Shown one piece after another: positions 36,900 through 50,817 of a stretch of 64,000 nt of DNA. Position numbers and translations under genes: made by a program. Every line of letters begins with the position of its first letter. Within the stretch, counting starts at the first letter, position 1. The notes beneath the pieces were generated by a model. It ran no database searches. It was not told where the DNA came from and saw only the letters and a list, made by a program, of their open reading frames with translations. Origin of the DNA: Chondrosia reniformis (Eukaryota; Porifera; Demospongiae; Chondrillida; Chondrillidae); assembly GCA_947172415.1 (NCBI GenBank), contig OX359191.1, positions 3,100,001 to 3,164,000 of the forward strand, written 5' to 3'.

Positions 36900-37548
36900 T
36901 TAAGCTATGCCCATCTTAATGTTCAATCTCTTGCACCCAAATTGGAAGAAATTCAGATATTTTTGCAGAGGGCTTCTGGTCATGTTATTCTTGGATTGAG
37001 TGAAACATGGCTGGGTGACTTGTTTTCTGACTTGGCAGTCTCTGTGGCCTCCTATATCTCTTATCGTAGGGATCGCCCACATGGGCGTGGAGGGGGGTTA
37101 CTTGTTTATGTTCCAGAGACTCTTCGTAGTCGAAGAAGGTATGACCTTGAACCCCAGTCCATCGAAGCCATTTGGGTTAAGGTATGGGCTAGGGGTTCTC
37201 TAACATTATTGTGCAACCTCTATAACCCTCCTAGTACCAATGTTGAGTTTTTGGAGGAATTGGGGTATATGTTAGAGGTTGCAGTTGGCGAGAAGAAGGA
37301 GATTATTATCATGGGTGACTTTAACTGTGATGTAAACTCACCTAGTTCAATGACGAATCAGTTATTATCCATTATGTCCGAGTACCAACTGACTCAGACA
37401 ATTACTGAATCAACTAGGGTCACAGCAAACTCACGAACTCTAATTGATCACTGCTATGTTACATCTTCTATGGCTTCTGTTCCATCTGGAGGTAGGTCAT
37501 TAGCAGTCATACTTAGAATCATCCTTGTCTTTTTTTCATTTTTTCATT
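36900..37548 (+). pseudogene. APE-type endonuclease domain of 2A LINE
   Basis: Different frame from the PHD part; the shift lies near 36890-36905. It contains AHLNVQSLAPKLEEI, LGLSETWLGD (catalytic Glu), YRRDRPHGRGGGLLVYV, IIIMGDFNCDV (catalytic GDFN) and TLIDHCYVTS, the usual order for AP-like endonucleases of CR1/L2 LINEs that nick target DNA. The domain stops just after IDH, then sequence becomes the element's 3' end, so no RT follows. The frame can be read from 36810, but the first residues there are out of frame with the protein. Confidence 0.85.
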
Positions 37549-37616
37549 AAATTTTTTCCAGGGCCTGCATGAAAACCCACATGATGGATGCAGCTTTCCT
37601 GTTGATAAATAATAAT

Positions 37617-37636
37617 ATCTATCTATCTATCTATCT
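37617..37636 (+). repeat. (ATCT)5 microsatellite tail
   Basis: Five ATCT units terminate the LINE, after TTGATAAATAATAAT. Short microsatellite 3' tails in place of poly(A) are typical of CR1/L2-type LINEs. Confidence 0.85.
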
Positions 37637-40600
37637 GTATATACAACTGGTACATACAACTAGTTCATACAAATAGTAAAAACAACTAGTAAATATAACT
37701 AGTTCATACAACTAGTACATACAACTACTTACTAGTACATACAAATAGTACATACAAATAGTACATACAACTAGTACATACAACTAGCACATATAAATTG
37801 TACATACAACTAGTTTCTAGTATATTCAACTAGTGCATACAACTAGTATATACAACTAGCACATACAACTAGTACATAGAACTAGTATCTAGTACTTACA
37901 ACCAGTATATATAACTAGTACATACAACTAGTACCTACAACTGGTACATAACTTTTACAGAGAATTAGTACATATAACTAGTATATACAACTTGTACATA
38001 TAACCAGAACATAAAGATATAACTAGTACAAATAACTCTTACACACAACTAAACTACATACAGCTAGTACATAAAACCAACAACTAGTACATACAACTAG
38101 TACATACAACGAGAACATATAACCAGTACATACACATATACCTAGTACATATATATGGTACATTAAACTGGAACATACTACTAGTACATATAACAAGTAC
38201 ATAAATTTAGTACATACAATTATTACATACAACTAGGACATACTATTAGCACATACCACTGGAACTTTCAACTAGCACATAACTTGTACCTACAATTAGT
38301 ATATAAAATTATAATATGCAACAACTACTTGCAATTGAGTACATACAATTAGAACCTCCAACTAGTAAATATAACTAGTCCTAGTACAACCAACTAGAAC
38401 ATACAACTAGTAACGAGTACTTATACCTAGTACATACAACTAGTAACTACAACTAGTAAATATAACTAGTACATACAACAATTACACACAACTTTTAAAT
38501 ACAATTATTACAAATAACTACATACAACTAGCATATACAACTAGTACCTCCAACTAGTACATACATATATTTACTAGTACATGCAATTAGTAGATACAAC
38601 TAGTACATACAACTAGTAAATATAACTAGTACACATAACCAGTACATACAATTAATTACTAGTACATTCAACTAGTACATACAACTTGTACATACAACTG
38701 GTATATACAAATAGTTACTAGTATATAAAACTAGTACATGCAAATAGTAACTACAACTAGTAAATATAACTAGTACATACAGCAATTACACACAACTAGT
38801 ACATACAAATAGTACCTACAACTAGTACATACATATGGTTACAAGTTCATACAACCAGTATATACAACTAAGCAGATTCAACTAGCACATAAAACTAGTA
38901 CACATAACTAGTACATACCACTAGTTCTTACAACTAGTACCTACAACTAGAACATACATATATTTACTAGTACATACAATTAGTATATACAACTAGTACA
39001 TAAAACTAGTACACATAACTAGTACATTCCACTAGTTCTTTCAACTAGTACCTACAACTAGTACATACATATATTTACTAGTACATATAATTAGTACATA
39101 CAACTAGTACATAAAACTAGTACACATAATTAGTATATCCAACAACTTACTAGTAAATACAACTAGTACATAAAACTAGTGACATACAATTTGTGCCTAG
39201 AACTAGAATACACACCAAGTGCAAACAACTGGTGTATAGAACTAGTTACTAGTACATACAACTAGTACATACAAATAGTAACTAAAACTAGTAAATACAA
39301 CTAGTACTTACAACAATTACACTCAACTAGTACATAAAACTAATACATACAACTAGTACCTACAACTAGTACATACGACTAGTACATACAACTAGTTATT
39401 ACAACTGATAAATATAGTACACATAACTAGTTCTAGTACCTACAACTAGTAACTACAACTGGTAATATAGCTAGTATAAACAACTATTTCAGACAACTAG
39501 TACATACAAGTAGTACCTACAACTAGTACATACAACTAAGTACATTCAACTAGCACATAAAACTAGTACACATAACTAGTACATACAACTAGTTACTGGT
39601 ACATACAACTAGTACATACAACTAGTACCTACAACTAGTACATACATATATTTTCTAGTACATACAATCAGTATATACAACTACTACATAAAATTTGGAT
39701 ATACAACTAGTAACTGCAACTGGTAAATATAACTAGTACATAGCACAATTACACACAATTAGTACATACAACTAGTACATATAACTAGTATATAGAACTA
39801 GTATATAAAACTAGTATCTAGTACATGAAACTAGTACATAAAACTAGTACATACAATTAGCACATACAACTAGTAACTACAACTTGTAGATATTACTAGT
39901 ACATACAACAATTACACATAAGTCCTACATACAAGTATTACAGATAACTACATAAAGCTAATACATACAACTAGTACATACATTTAGTACACACAGTTAG
40001 TTACTAGTACCTACAACTAGTGCATACAACTAGTACATACAACTAGTATATACAACTAGTACATACAACTAGTACATATAAGTACTAAAATGTACTAGTT
40101 GAACTTTTTGAAATATACAACTAATATATACAGCTACTACATACAACTAGTTCATACAACTAGTACTTAAAACTTGTACATACAACTAGTGCTTACAATT
40201 AGTACATATAACTAGTGCATCCAAGTAGTACATATAACCAGGATATATACGTATGACTAAAAATACACATATAACTAGTACCTAGAAAGAGTCCATACAA
40301 TTAGTAAATAAAACTAGTGCATACAACTAATACATACAACTAGTCCATACAACTAGTACATACAACTGGTACATAAAACTTGTACATACAACTAGTACTT
40401 ACAATTACTACATATAACTAGTACATCCAAGTAGTACATATAACTAGGATATACACATATAACTAAAAATACACATGTAACTAGTACATAGAAAGAGTTC
40501 ATACAACTAGTACATACAACTAGTAAAGACAATTAGTGCATGCAACTAGTATACACAAAAAATAAATTCAACTAATTCATTCAACACATATATATAACGA

Positions 40601-41160
40601 GTACATACAACTTGGTTCATACAACCACTGCAAGCAACTAGTACATACAACTAGCACATAGAAGTAGTACATACAGCTAGTACATACAACTAGTACATAC
40701 AACTAGTTCATAACTAATATATACATTCAACTAGTACATTAAAAAGGAGGCTATACAACTAGTACACACTACTAGAACATATACCTAATACATACAAATA
40801 GTGTACACAACTAGCAACTAGCACATACAACTTGTATCTAGGACAAACAGAACGATTCCATAACACTAGAACATACAACTAGGGCATACACAAATAACTA
40901 GTACATTTTAATAGTACCTGCAATTAGTACATACAACTAGTTCATACAACTAGTTCATACAACTAGCGCATACAACTGGTACTACAACTAGTACATACAA
41001 CTAGCACATAGAACGATTCCATTACACTAGAACATACAACTATTACATACAACGAGTACATACAATAAGTACATGCGACTAGTACATAAAACTAGTACAT
41101 ACAACTAGTACATTCAAGTATTACTTACAACTACTACATACAACTAGTACATTAAACTAG
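37637..41160 (+). repeat. 13-bp satellite block 7
   Basis: Forward array with the higher-order unit near 38440-38500 and 38750-38790. Its right end, about 41155-41165, is where orientation flips. Confidence 0.95.
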
Positions 41161-44100
41161 CGTATTTGTTGTTTGTCCTAGTTATATTTTCTAGTTGTAG
41201 TTAGTGGCTGCATGTATTAGTTTTATGTTCTAGTTGTATGTACTAGTTGTAAGTAGTTAAATGTACTATTTTATGTACAGGTTGTGTGTAATTGCTGTGT
41301 GTACTAGTTATATTTGCTAGTTGTAGATACTAATTATAGTAACTTGTTTTATGTACTAGTTGTATGTACTAGTTGTAAGTTCTAGTTGTATGTACTTCTA
41401 ATATGTACTAGTTGTATGTACTAGTTGTAATACTACTAAATTGTTCAATATATTAGTTGTATGTGCTAGTTATGTGTACTAGTTTTATGTACTAGTTGTA
41501 TGTTATAGTTGTATGCACTAGTTGTATGTACTAGTTGTATATACTAGTAGGTAGTTGTATGTAAAATTTACACGTACTAGTTGTGGAACTAGTTGTATGT
41601 ACTAGTTGTATATACTACTAAATTGTTCAATATATTAGTTGTATGTGCTAGTTATGTGTACTAGTTTTATATACTAGTTGTATGTTATAATTGTATGCAC
41701 TAGTTGTATGTACTAGTTGTATATACTAGTAGGTAGTTGTATGTACAATTTATACGTACTAGTTGTATGTAGAAGTTGTATGTACTAGTTGTATGTATAG
41801 TTGTGTGTACTAGTAACTAGTTGGATGTACTAGTTAGATGTACTAGTTGTATGTACTAGTTGTATGTTCTAGTTGTAGGTTCTAGTTGTATGTATTAGTT
41901 GTATGTAGTTATATGTACTATTTGAATGTAGTTGTGTGAAGATGTGGTATGTAAAATGTGTATGTATAGTAACTAGTTGTATGTACTACTTGTATTTACT
42001 ACTTGTATGTACTAGTAGCAATCTTCATTTACTAGTTGTATGTAGAAGTTGTAGTTATATGTACTAGTTGTATGAACGGGTTTTGCGTAATTGTTTTTTG
42101 TAACTGTTATATTTCTTAGTTGCAGTTAGTAGTTGTATGTATTAATTGTATGTACTAGTTGTATGTACTAGTTGTATGTACTAGTTGTATGGACTAGTTG
42201 TATGTTCTAGTTGTAGGTTCTAGTTGTATGTATTAGTTGTATGTAGTTATATGTACTATTTGAATGTAGTTGTGTGAAGATGTGGTATGTAAAAGGTGTA
42301 TGTATAGTAACTAGTTGTATGTACTACTTGTATTTACTACTTGTATGTACTAGTAGCAATCTTTATTTACTAGTTGTATGTAGAAGTTGTAGTTATATGT
42401 ACTAGTTGTATGAACGGGTTTTGCGTAATTGTTTTTTGTAACTGTTATATTTCTTAGTTGCAGTTAGTAGTTGTATGTATTAATTGTATGTACTAGTTGT
42501 AAGTACTAGTTGTATGTACTAGTTGTATGGACTAGTTGTATGTAGTTATATGTACTACTTGCTTGCACTAGTTGTGTGTTATTGTTGTATGTACTAGTAA
42601 TATTTACTAGTTGTAGTTACTAGTTGAATGTACTAGCTGTTTGTACAAGTTGTATGTTGTAGTAACTAGTTCTGTGTACCAGTTGTATGTACTATTTGTG
42701 TGTTCTATTTGTAAGTACTAGTAACTAGTAGTATATACAAATTGTGTGTACTAGTTGTATGTGCAACTTATATGTACTAGTTTTATGTATGAGTTCTCTA
42801 TACTAGTTGTGGTACTAGTTGTATGTACTAGTTGTATGGAGTAGCTGTATGTACAAGTTGTATGAACTAGTAACTAATTGTATGTACTAGTTGTATGTAC
42901 TAGTTGTATGTACTAGTAACAATCTGTATTTACTAGTTGTATTTACTAGTTTTGTGTACTAGTGGTAGTTATATGTGCTAGTTGCATGGACTACTTGTAT
43001 GTACTACTTTTATGTACTAGTAACTATCTGTATGAACTACTAGTTGTATGTAGTAGTTATATGTCGTTATATGTACTAATGGTATGTAATAGTTGTGTGT
43101 AATTGCTTTATATACTAGTTATATTTACTCTTTGTAGTTACTATTTGTAGTTACTAGTTGTATGTACTAGTTGTATGTACTAATTGTGTGTACTAGTAGT
43201 TACATGTATGTACTAATTGGGTGTACTACTTGTACGTCCTAGATGTGTGTACCAGAAACTAGTTGTATGTACTAGTAACTAGTGGGATGTTCTAGTTGTA
43301 GTTATATGTAGTAGTTGTTTGTAGTAGTTGTGTATAATTTTTGTATGTACTAGTTATATTTACTAGTTTTAGTTGCTAGTTGTATGCACTAGCTGTATGT
43401 ACTAATTGTTTGTATTAGTAACTAGATGTATGTACTAGTTGTATGTACTAGTTGTATGTACTAGATACTAGTTGTATATACTAGTTGTATGTACTAGTTG
43501 TAGTTACTAGTTGTATGTACTAGTTGTATATACTAATTGTGTGTACTATTGACTACATGAATGTAATAGTTGTTTGTACTAGTTGTATCTACTAATTGTA
43601 TGTACTAGAAACTAGTTTTATATACTAGCTGTATGTACTAGTTATGTGTACTAGTTGTATTTACTAATTGTGTGTAATTTTTGTATGTACTAGTTGTATG
43701 TACTAGTTGTATGTAGTTATATGAACTATTTGTATATGCTAGTTGTGTGTAATTGTTGTATGTACTAGTTGTAGTTACTAGTTCTATGTACTAGTTGTAT
43801 GTACTAGTAGTATGTTCTAGTATTATATACTGTTTATATGTACTAGTTATATATGTATGTACTGGTTACATGTACTAATTGAATGTACTAGTTAAATGTA
43901 CTAGTTAAAAGTACTAGTTGTATGTAGTAGTAAAAATCTGTATTTATTAGTTGTATGTTGTAGTTGTATGGACTAGTTCTATGTACTAGTTGTGTGTACT
44001 AGCAAGTAGTTGTTTGAACTAGTTGTATGTAGTAGTTGTTGTAATATTTATATGTACTAATTGTATCTACTAGTTGTATGTACTACTTATATGTGTTAGA

Positions 44101-46262
44101 TATTTGTGTATATACTATTTATATGTACTAGTTCTGTGTACTAGTTGTGTGCACTATTTGTATGTACTAGTTGTATGTACTACTTGTATGTACTAATTTC
44201 TAGTGTAGTTGTATGTACTAGTTATATGCACTAGTTATATGTGTATGCACTGGTAATATGTACTAGTTGTATGTTCTAGTTTTATGTCCTGGTTGTAGTA
44301 TTAGTTTTATTAACTGGTTGTATGTACTAGTTGTATGTATTAGTGGTATGTTCTTGTTTTATGTACTATTTATATGTACTGGTTGTATATATTAGATAGA
44401 CGTACTGGTTATATGTACTAGTTCTATGTACTAGTTATAGTCCTGGTTGTATGTACTAGTTGTATGTACTAGTTGTATGTACTAGTTGTATGTACTAGTT
44501 GTATTTACTAGTTGTATTTAGGAGTTGTATGTACCAGTTTTATGTACTAGTTGCATATACTAGTTGTGTGTACTAGTAAGTAGTTGTATGTACTAGTTAT
44601 ATGTACTAGATGTGTGTAGTAGTTATATGTACTAGTTATATGTACTAGTTTTATGTAGCAGTTTGTGTAATTATTGTATGTACCAGTTATATTTACTAGT
44701 TGTAGTTACTAGTTTTATGGTCTATTTGTATATACTAGTTAAACAGACTAGTGACTAGTTGTGTGTACTAATTGTATGTACCAGTTGTATGTGCAAGTTA
44801 TATGTACTAGTTGTATGTACTGGTTGTATGTCCAAGTTGTATGTACTAGTTGTATGTACTAGTTGTATATAGTTATATGTCCTACTTTTATTTAATAGTT
44901 TTGTGTACTTGTTTTATGTACTAGTTATATTTACTAGTTGTAGTTACTTGTTGTATGTACTAGTTGTAAGAACTCATTACTAGTTGTATGTTCTAGTTGT
45001 TTATACTAGGACTAGTTAAATTTAATAGTTTGAAGTTCTAGTTGTATCTACGTAATTGTAGGTAGTAGTTGCATGGTCTAATTGTATGTATCAATTGTAT
45101 GTACTAGTTGTAGGTACTAATTGTATGTATTAATTTTATGTACTTGTTAGGTGTACTAGTTGTAAGTTGTCGTTACTAGTTGTATGTTCAAGTTGTATGT
45201 AGTAGGACTAGTTATATGTACTACTTGTAAGTTCTAGTTGTATGTACTAAAAGTATGTTCTAGTTTTATATACTATTTACGTGTACTAGATATATATGTA
45301 AGAACTGGTCATATGTACTAGTTCTATGTACTAGTTCTATGTACTAGTTGTAGTACTTGTTGTATGTACTAGTTGTATGTACTAGGTGTGTGTACTAGTT
45401 GTATTTACTGCTTGTATGTAGTAGTTTTATGTACTAGTAGCATTTACTAGTAGTTTTTTGCACTATTTATATATACTAATTATATGTGTAGTACTGGTTA
45501 TATATACTAGTTGTAAATACCAGTTGTATGTACAGGTTATATGTAGTAGTTGTGTGTAATTTTTCTATGTACTAGTTGTATGTGCAATTTATATGTACTG
45601 GTTATATGTACTAGTTCTATGTACTAATTGTAGTACTAGATGTATATACTAGTTATATGTACTAGATGTATATACTAGTTATATGTACTAGTTGCATATA
45701 CTAGGTGTATGTACTAATTGTAGTTGAATGTATTAGTTGTATGCACTTGTTGTGTGTAATTGATGTATGTACAAGTTATATTTACTAGTTGTAGTTAGTA
45801 GTTGTATGTACCAGTTGTATAAACTAGTTGTAGGCACTTGTTGAATGTACTAGTTGTATGAACCAGTTGAATGTACTAGTTGAATGTAGTAGTCGTGTGT
45901 ACTAGTTTCATGTACTAGTTGTGTGAACTAGTTCTATGTACTAGTTGTATGTAGTAGTTCTGTGTATTAGTTGTATTTACTAGTTATATGTACTAGTTGT
46001 ATATACTAATTGTATGTACTAGTAACTAGATGTATGTACTAGTTGTATGTACTATTTTTATGTACTAGTTTTATGTACTAGATACACGATGTATATTCTA
46101 GTTGTATGAACTAGTTATATTTACTAGTTGTATGTCCTAGTTGTGTGTAATTGTTGTTTGTAATAGGTTTATTTACTATTTGTAGTTACCAGTTGTATAT
46201 ACTAGTTGTATGTACTAGTTGTATATACTAATAACTAGTTGTCTGTTCTGGTTACTAGTTAT
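41161..46262 (-). repeat. 13-bp satellite block 8, inverted orientation
   Basis: Same satellite on the opposite strand (unit reads CTAGTTGTATGTA). It contains direct duplications with offsets of exactly 182 bp (TACTACTAAA at 41431 and 41613; 14 x 13) and 338 bp (TCTAGTTGTATGTATTAG at 41881 and 42219; 26 x 13). These were amplified as multi-monomer blocks. Confidence 0.95.
41881..42556 (-). repeat. 338-bp tandem duplication (26 monomers)
   Basis: Two adjacent near-identical copies sharing private features such as GAAGATGTGGTATGTAAAA and GAACGGGTTTTGCG. The offset is exactly 26 monomers. Confidence 0.8.
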
Positions 46263-46450
46263 AATTATCAAGTCATTATTATACTGGTGACTTCACTTGG
46301 CCAAATGGCCACTTTCCAGGAAACCCAGTAAGTAAAACAAATAGTACATAGTTATGTGAAAGAGTAGAATGAGGTAATGAAAACAAAAAAAGAGAAAGGG
46401 AATGATAATGACAATGGGTGACATTGGAATACTTTCATAGGAATAGTGGA

Positions 46451-46762
46451 TTAATAAGAGTTCCTTAATTGGGTTAATCTGTAGCTGATCGCCTTCTTCC
46501 CATATTGCTTGTGAACTTGATTCACATGCAGGTGGTCTCTTGTAGCCCCTCTTGTCTGATATTGGTGAACTGTTGATACTTTAGTTAAGAGATTTCTAAT
46601 GTACAATGGAGGGGACTTTCCTAACCTAGGTTGCAATAATTCTTGACTTAAAGAAAATAGTTTCTGCCGTTGTCTTTCTGAGAGGGATGTCCATTTAAGG
46701 GTAGTTAGAGCCTCTGTGCAGAAGAAGATTAATGGACCTTCAGAATGATGCGAGCTGCACAA
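46451..46762 (-). pseudogene. LINE C-terminal region after RT
   Basis: 103-codon frame with LTTLKWTSLSERQRQKLFSL, KSPPLYIRNL, YQTRGATRDHLHV and KAISYRLTQL, matching the usual CR1/L2 C-terminus (L-x-W-x-x-L-x-x-R, then P-x-Y-x, then TR). It is separated from the RT by a further frameshift. Confidence 0.7.
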
Positions 46763-46984
46763 TTTTGAAGCCGTTGAAGGCGGGCGGAGTCAGTCCAGCA
46801 ACAGGGTCCCACACAAAGCTGCAATAGTCAATGTAGGCAAAATAGAAAGCTTTCAGGGCGTTGACAGGTAGGAACCAGGAGTCTTTTCATTAGGTGGACA
46901 TTACGTGAGGCAGATTTGACTATGCTATCTATGTGAGGTCCCCAGTGCAGATGGTGATCAATAATGACCCCAAAAGCTTAAAGG

Positions 46985-48170
46985 TCTCTACTTGTTCAAT
47001 AATAGAACCATGAAAGCGATGTTCAGGGCTGAAGGGTGTTTCCTCCTAGGGTGAATCAACATACATTTGGACTTTTCTACATTTAGGGATAGCCCATTGT
47101 CAAGTAGCCACTGGTTCACACATGCCATAATGGCGTTAAATCTTGAACTAATGCTGTCAGTTGTCTTACCAGATGCAAAGATGGTAGTGTCATCCGCGAA
47201 CAAAGCTGTCTGCAAAGAAAAGTTGTGGCTGCAGGAAGATCGTTGATGTACATTGAAAATAGGAGAGGTCCAAGAACTGAGCCTTGTGGGACACCACAGC
47301 CAATGTGGAGATATGGTGAGACTGTATCGTTAACAGCAAGTGCTTGGACTCTGTTGGAAAGATAGGATTTAATCCACTGGCACAAGTGATTGCTCAAATT
47401 GAATTGAACTCTCAACTAGCGAAGAAGAAGAGAGTGGTTGCTAGTGTCAAAAGCCTTTGCTATGTCCAGATAGACAACACCAACCATATCTCTGCTGTCT
47501 AAAGATTTATACCAGGAGTCAGTGAGGTACAAAAAAGGGATTGCGTAGAGTGACCACATCTAAAACCAGATTGGAGCGGATGAAGCAGGTTATTTCTTTC
47601 CAAGTGGTCAGTTAAAATATTTACTACATACATTTCTGCTACTTTGCTGGCTACCGGGAGCATTGACATGGGTCGGTAGTTTGAGCAGATAGAAGTGGGA
47701 CTCTTCTTATGAAAGGGGTGGATAATAGCCGACTTCCATTGACTAGGAAAAGAACTTGAGGTAATTGAGGAATTGATAATAGCTGACAAAGGGGTAGATA
47801 AAGCTTCAGGTGAAGATCGTAATACTACAGCACTAATAGTGTCAACACCAGATGAAGTCTTAGGCTTGAGTTCAGATAAACGAGCAGTGCAGGTAGATGT
47901 TGAAATTAAAGGTAGTTTGCAAACACCAACATGAGCGGAAGGACTTGGTGGTACAACTGAGTCATAGACAACTGCCTGATTTGCTGAAGTGATCGAGGAA
48001 AAGTAGGAATTGAGACTAGGTGCAGATGGAGTGTTAGTGACTGATGACTGAGAAGAAAGACCATTGTATTTGCAGACTTTAATCTCTGACCACAGGTTTG
48101 AGGGACGGACTTTCTTTACAACAAGATAAGACACATAAGACTTCTGGGCTGATCTCTGCCATTTTGTCAC
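46985..48170 (-). pseudogene. LINE reverse transcriptase, frameshifted
   Basis: First frame 48170-47499 holds NLWSEIK, LSELKPKTSSGVDTISAVVL, SQWKSAIIHPFHKK, NYRPMSMLPVASKV and LLHPLQSGFRCGHST. After a shift near 47510, motif A reads VVYLDIAKAFDT (about 47475-47440). Next come HLCQWIKSYLSNRVQAL and motif B GVPQGSVLGPLLFSMYINDL (47415-47210). After another shift, motif C FADDTTIFAS (about 47200) and LSLNVEKSKCMLI follow, to 46988. Target-primed cDNA synthesis when intact. At least two frameshifts and an in-frame stop near 47415 make it dead. Confidence 0.85.
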
Positions 48171-48236
48171 TTGATAGTGAAATTGTCTGTACTTTAATAG
48201 TCAGTATTTAGGCGGGCGTGCAGGAATTTCCGATGC

Positions 48237-50719
48237 AGTTATATGTACTAGTTGTTTGTACTAGTTGGGTATACTCGTTGTATGTACTAGTTGTATGTAT
48301 TAGTAACTAGTTGTATGAACTAGTTATATAAACTAGTTGTATGTACTAGTTGTATGTAGTTATATGTTCTAGATGTATGAACTAAATACTAGTTGTATGT
48401 ACTAATTGTATGTACTAGTAACTGGATGTATGATCTAGTTATATGTACTAGTTGTATGTACTAGTAACTAATTGTATGTTCTAGTAACTATCTGTATGTC
48501 CTAGCTATATGTACTAGTTTTGTGTACTAGTTGTATGTAGTTATATGTACTAATTGTATGTATTAGTTTTGTGTAATTGTTGTATGTCCTAGTTATATTT
48601 ACTAGTTGTAGTTACTAGTTGTATGTACAAATTGTATGTACTGATTGTTTGTATAAGTAACTAAATGTATGTACTAGTTTTATGTTCTAATTATATGTAC
48701 TAGATTTATGTACTAAATACTAGTTGTATATAATAATTGTATGTACTAATTACATGTACTAATTGTATGGACTAATTGTGTGTAATTGTTGTATGTACTA
48801 GTTATATTAACTAGTTGTAGTTACTAGTTGTAGGTACTAGTTGTATATACTAGTAACAATCTGTATTTACTAGTTTTATGTACTAGTTATATGTACTAGT
48901 TATATGTGCTAGTTGTATGTGCTAGTTGTATGTACTAGTTGTATGTACTAGTTGTATGAACTAGTAACTATCTGTATGTCCTAGTTATATGTACTAGTTG
49001 TGTGTACTAGTTGTATGTAGTTATATGTACAAGTTGTGTGTCCTAGTTTTGTGTAAATGTTGTATGTACTAGTTATATTTATTAGTTGTAGTTACTAGTT
49101 CAATGTATTAGTTGTGTGTTTAAGTTGTATGTACTAGTAACTAGTTGTATGTACTAGCTGTCTGTACTTGTAACTATTGTATGTACTAGTGTTAAGTACT
49201 CTTTGTATGCATTAGTTGTAAATAGTTATAAGTACTACTTGTATGTAATTGTTGAGTGTAATTGTTGTATGTACTAGTTATATTTACTAGTTGTAGTTAC
49301 TAGTTGTATGTACTAGTGGTATGTACTAATCGTTTGTACTAGTAACTAGATGTATGTACTAGTTTTATGTACTAGGTGTATGTACTTTTTTATGTACTCG
49401 AAAGATGTTGTATATACAAATTGTATGTACTAATTATATGTACTAGTTGTATGGACTAATTGTGTGTGATTGTTGTATGTACTGGTTATATTTACTAGTT
49501 GTAGTTAATAGTTATATGCACTAGTTGTATATACTAGTAACAATCTTTATTTACTAGTTGTATGTACTAGTTGTATGTACTAGTGGTAGTTGTATGTGCT
49601 AGTTGTATGCACTATTAACTCTCTGTATATCCTAGTTATATTTACTAGTTGTATGGACTAATTGTGTGTAATTGTTGTATGTACTAGTTATATTTACTAG
49701 TTGTATGTACTAGTAACAATCTGCATTTACTAGTTGTATGTACTAATTGTATGTATTAGTTGTATGTTGTTATATGTACTAGTTGTATGTACTAGTTGTG
49801 TATAATTGTTGTATGTACTATTTATATTTGCTAGTAGCAGTTACTAGTTTAATGTGCTAGTCGTAGGAATAAGTTGTGTGTACTAGTAAATTGTTGTATG
49901 TGCTAGGAATTTCCTGTATGTACTAGATATATGTACTAGCTGTATGAACTAGTTGTAGTAACTAGTTGTATGTACTAGTTGTATGTCCTAGTAAAAATTT
50001 GTATTTACTAGTTGTATGTACTAATTGTATGTATTAGTTGTATGTTGTTATATGTACTAGTTGTATGTACTAGTTGTGTAAAATTGTTGTATGTTCTATT
50101 TATATTTACTAGTTGTAGTAACTGGTTGCATGTCCTAGTTGTATTTTCTAATTGTTTGTACTAGTATCTAGATGTATGTACTAGTTGTATGTACCAGTTG
50201 TATGTACTAGTTGTATGTACTAGTTGTATGTACTAGTTTTATATACTAGATACTAGTTGTATATACTAGTTATATGTACTAGTTATATGTACTAGTTGTA
50301 TATACTAATTGTGTGTAATTGTTTTATGTACTAGTTATATTTACTAGTTGTAGTTACTAGTTGTATGTACTAGTTATATGTACTAGTTGTATATACTAAT
50401 TGTGTGTAATTGTTTTATGTACTAGTTATATTTACTAGTTGTAGTTACTAGTTGTATGTACTAGTTGTATGTACTAGTAACTAGTTGTTTGTACTAGTTA
50501 TATATACTATTTGTGTGTACCAGTAGCTAGTTGTATATACCAGTTATATATACTAGTTGTATGTACTACTTGTATGTAATCTTTGTATGTAATAATTGTA
50601 TGTAGTTATATGTACTACTTGTATTTACTAGTTGCGTGTAATTGTTGTATGTACTACTTATATTTACTAATTGTAGTTTATAGTTGAAGTGATATGGAGT
50701 AGTTGTTGCGATCATAATT
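48237..50719 (-). repeat. 13-bp satellite block 9, inverted orientation
   Basis: Reverse-orientation array in which the higher-order unit is frequent and well kept (TTGTGTGTAATTG, TTGTATGTACTAG, TTATATTTACTAG, TTGTAGTTACTAG in that order, for example near 50306-50360 and 50396-50450). The last ~40 bp next to the Penelope-like element are irregular. Confidence 0.94.
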
Positions 50720-50817
50720 AGTTAATTGATGATTATTGAGCTACAGCAACAGGAATATTCTTTAGAATTGAACCTTTCGACCCTAAGGTCTTCATCAGCA
50801 ATAATGAAAAGAGGAGC
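50720..50817 (-). repeat. 98-bp terminal repeat, 3' end copy
   Basis: Inverse of 53201-53298. Contains a hammerhead-like core on the minus strand. Confidence 0.85.
50774..50798 (-). ncRNA. Hammerhead-like core in Penelope 3' end, degraded
   Basis: Minus-strand CTGATGA then GACC/GGTC stem then GAAAG. The stem II pairing is better here than in the inverted copy, but the last core base is G where the others have C. Confidence 0.4.

Larger units (their letters stand above)
36285..37636 (+). mobile_element. 2A-peptide LINE (CR1/L2-like), RT deleted
   Basis: Plus-strand LINE carrying an N-terminal 2A peptide, a PHD finger and an APE-type endonuclease. It then jumps directly to a 3' end with an (ATCT)n tail (37617-37636). 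The whole RT is absent. GTATATACAACT occurs at both flanks (36273-36284 and 37637-37648), a candidate 12-bp target-site duplication; it is close to a common satellite variant, so less diagnostic than elsewhere. A broken copy. Confidence 0.82.
46263..48236 (-). mobile_element. CR1/L2-like LINE, 5' truncated
   Basis: Minus-strand LINE beginning just upstream of the RT and running to a 3' end at about 46263 with TTGATAAT before the satellite. The endonuclease is absent, the opposite of the 36285-37636 copy. Both share GATAAT-type 3' ends and could be one family, which I cannot prove because they do not overlap in coding sequence. Confidence 0.82.

Noticed and set aside
38023-38232. 69-codon open frame on the minus strand, rich in Tyr, Val and Cys
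   Set aside because: It is only the satellite translated: Y-V-L-V-V-C repeats follow from the 13-bp unit. There is no start context or non-repeat content.
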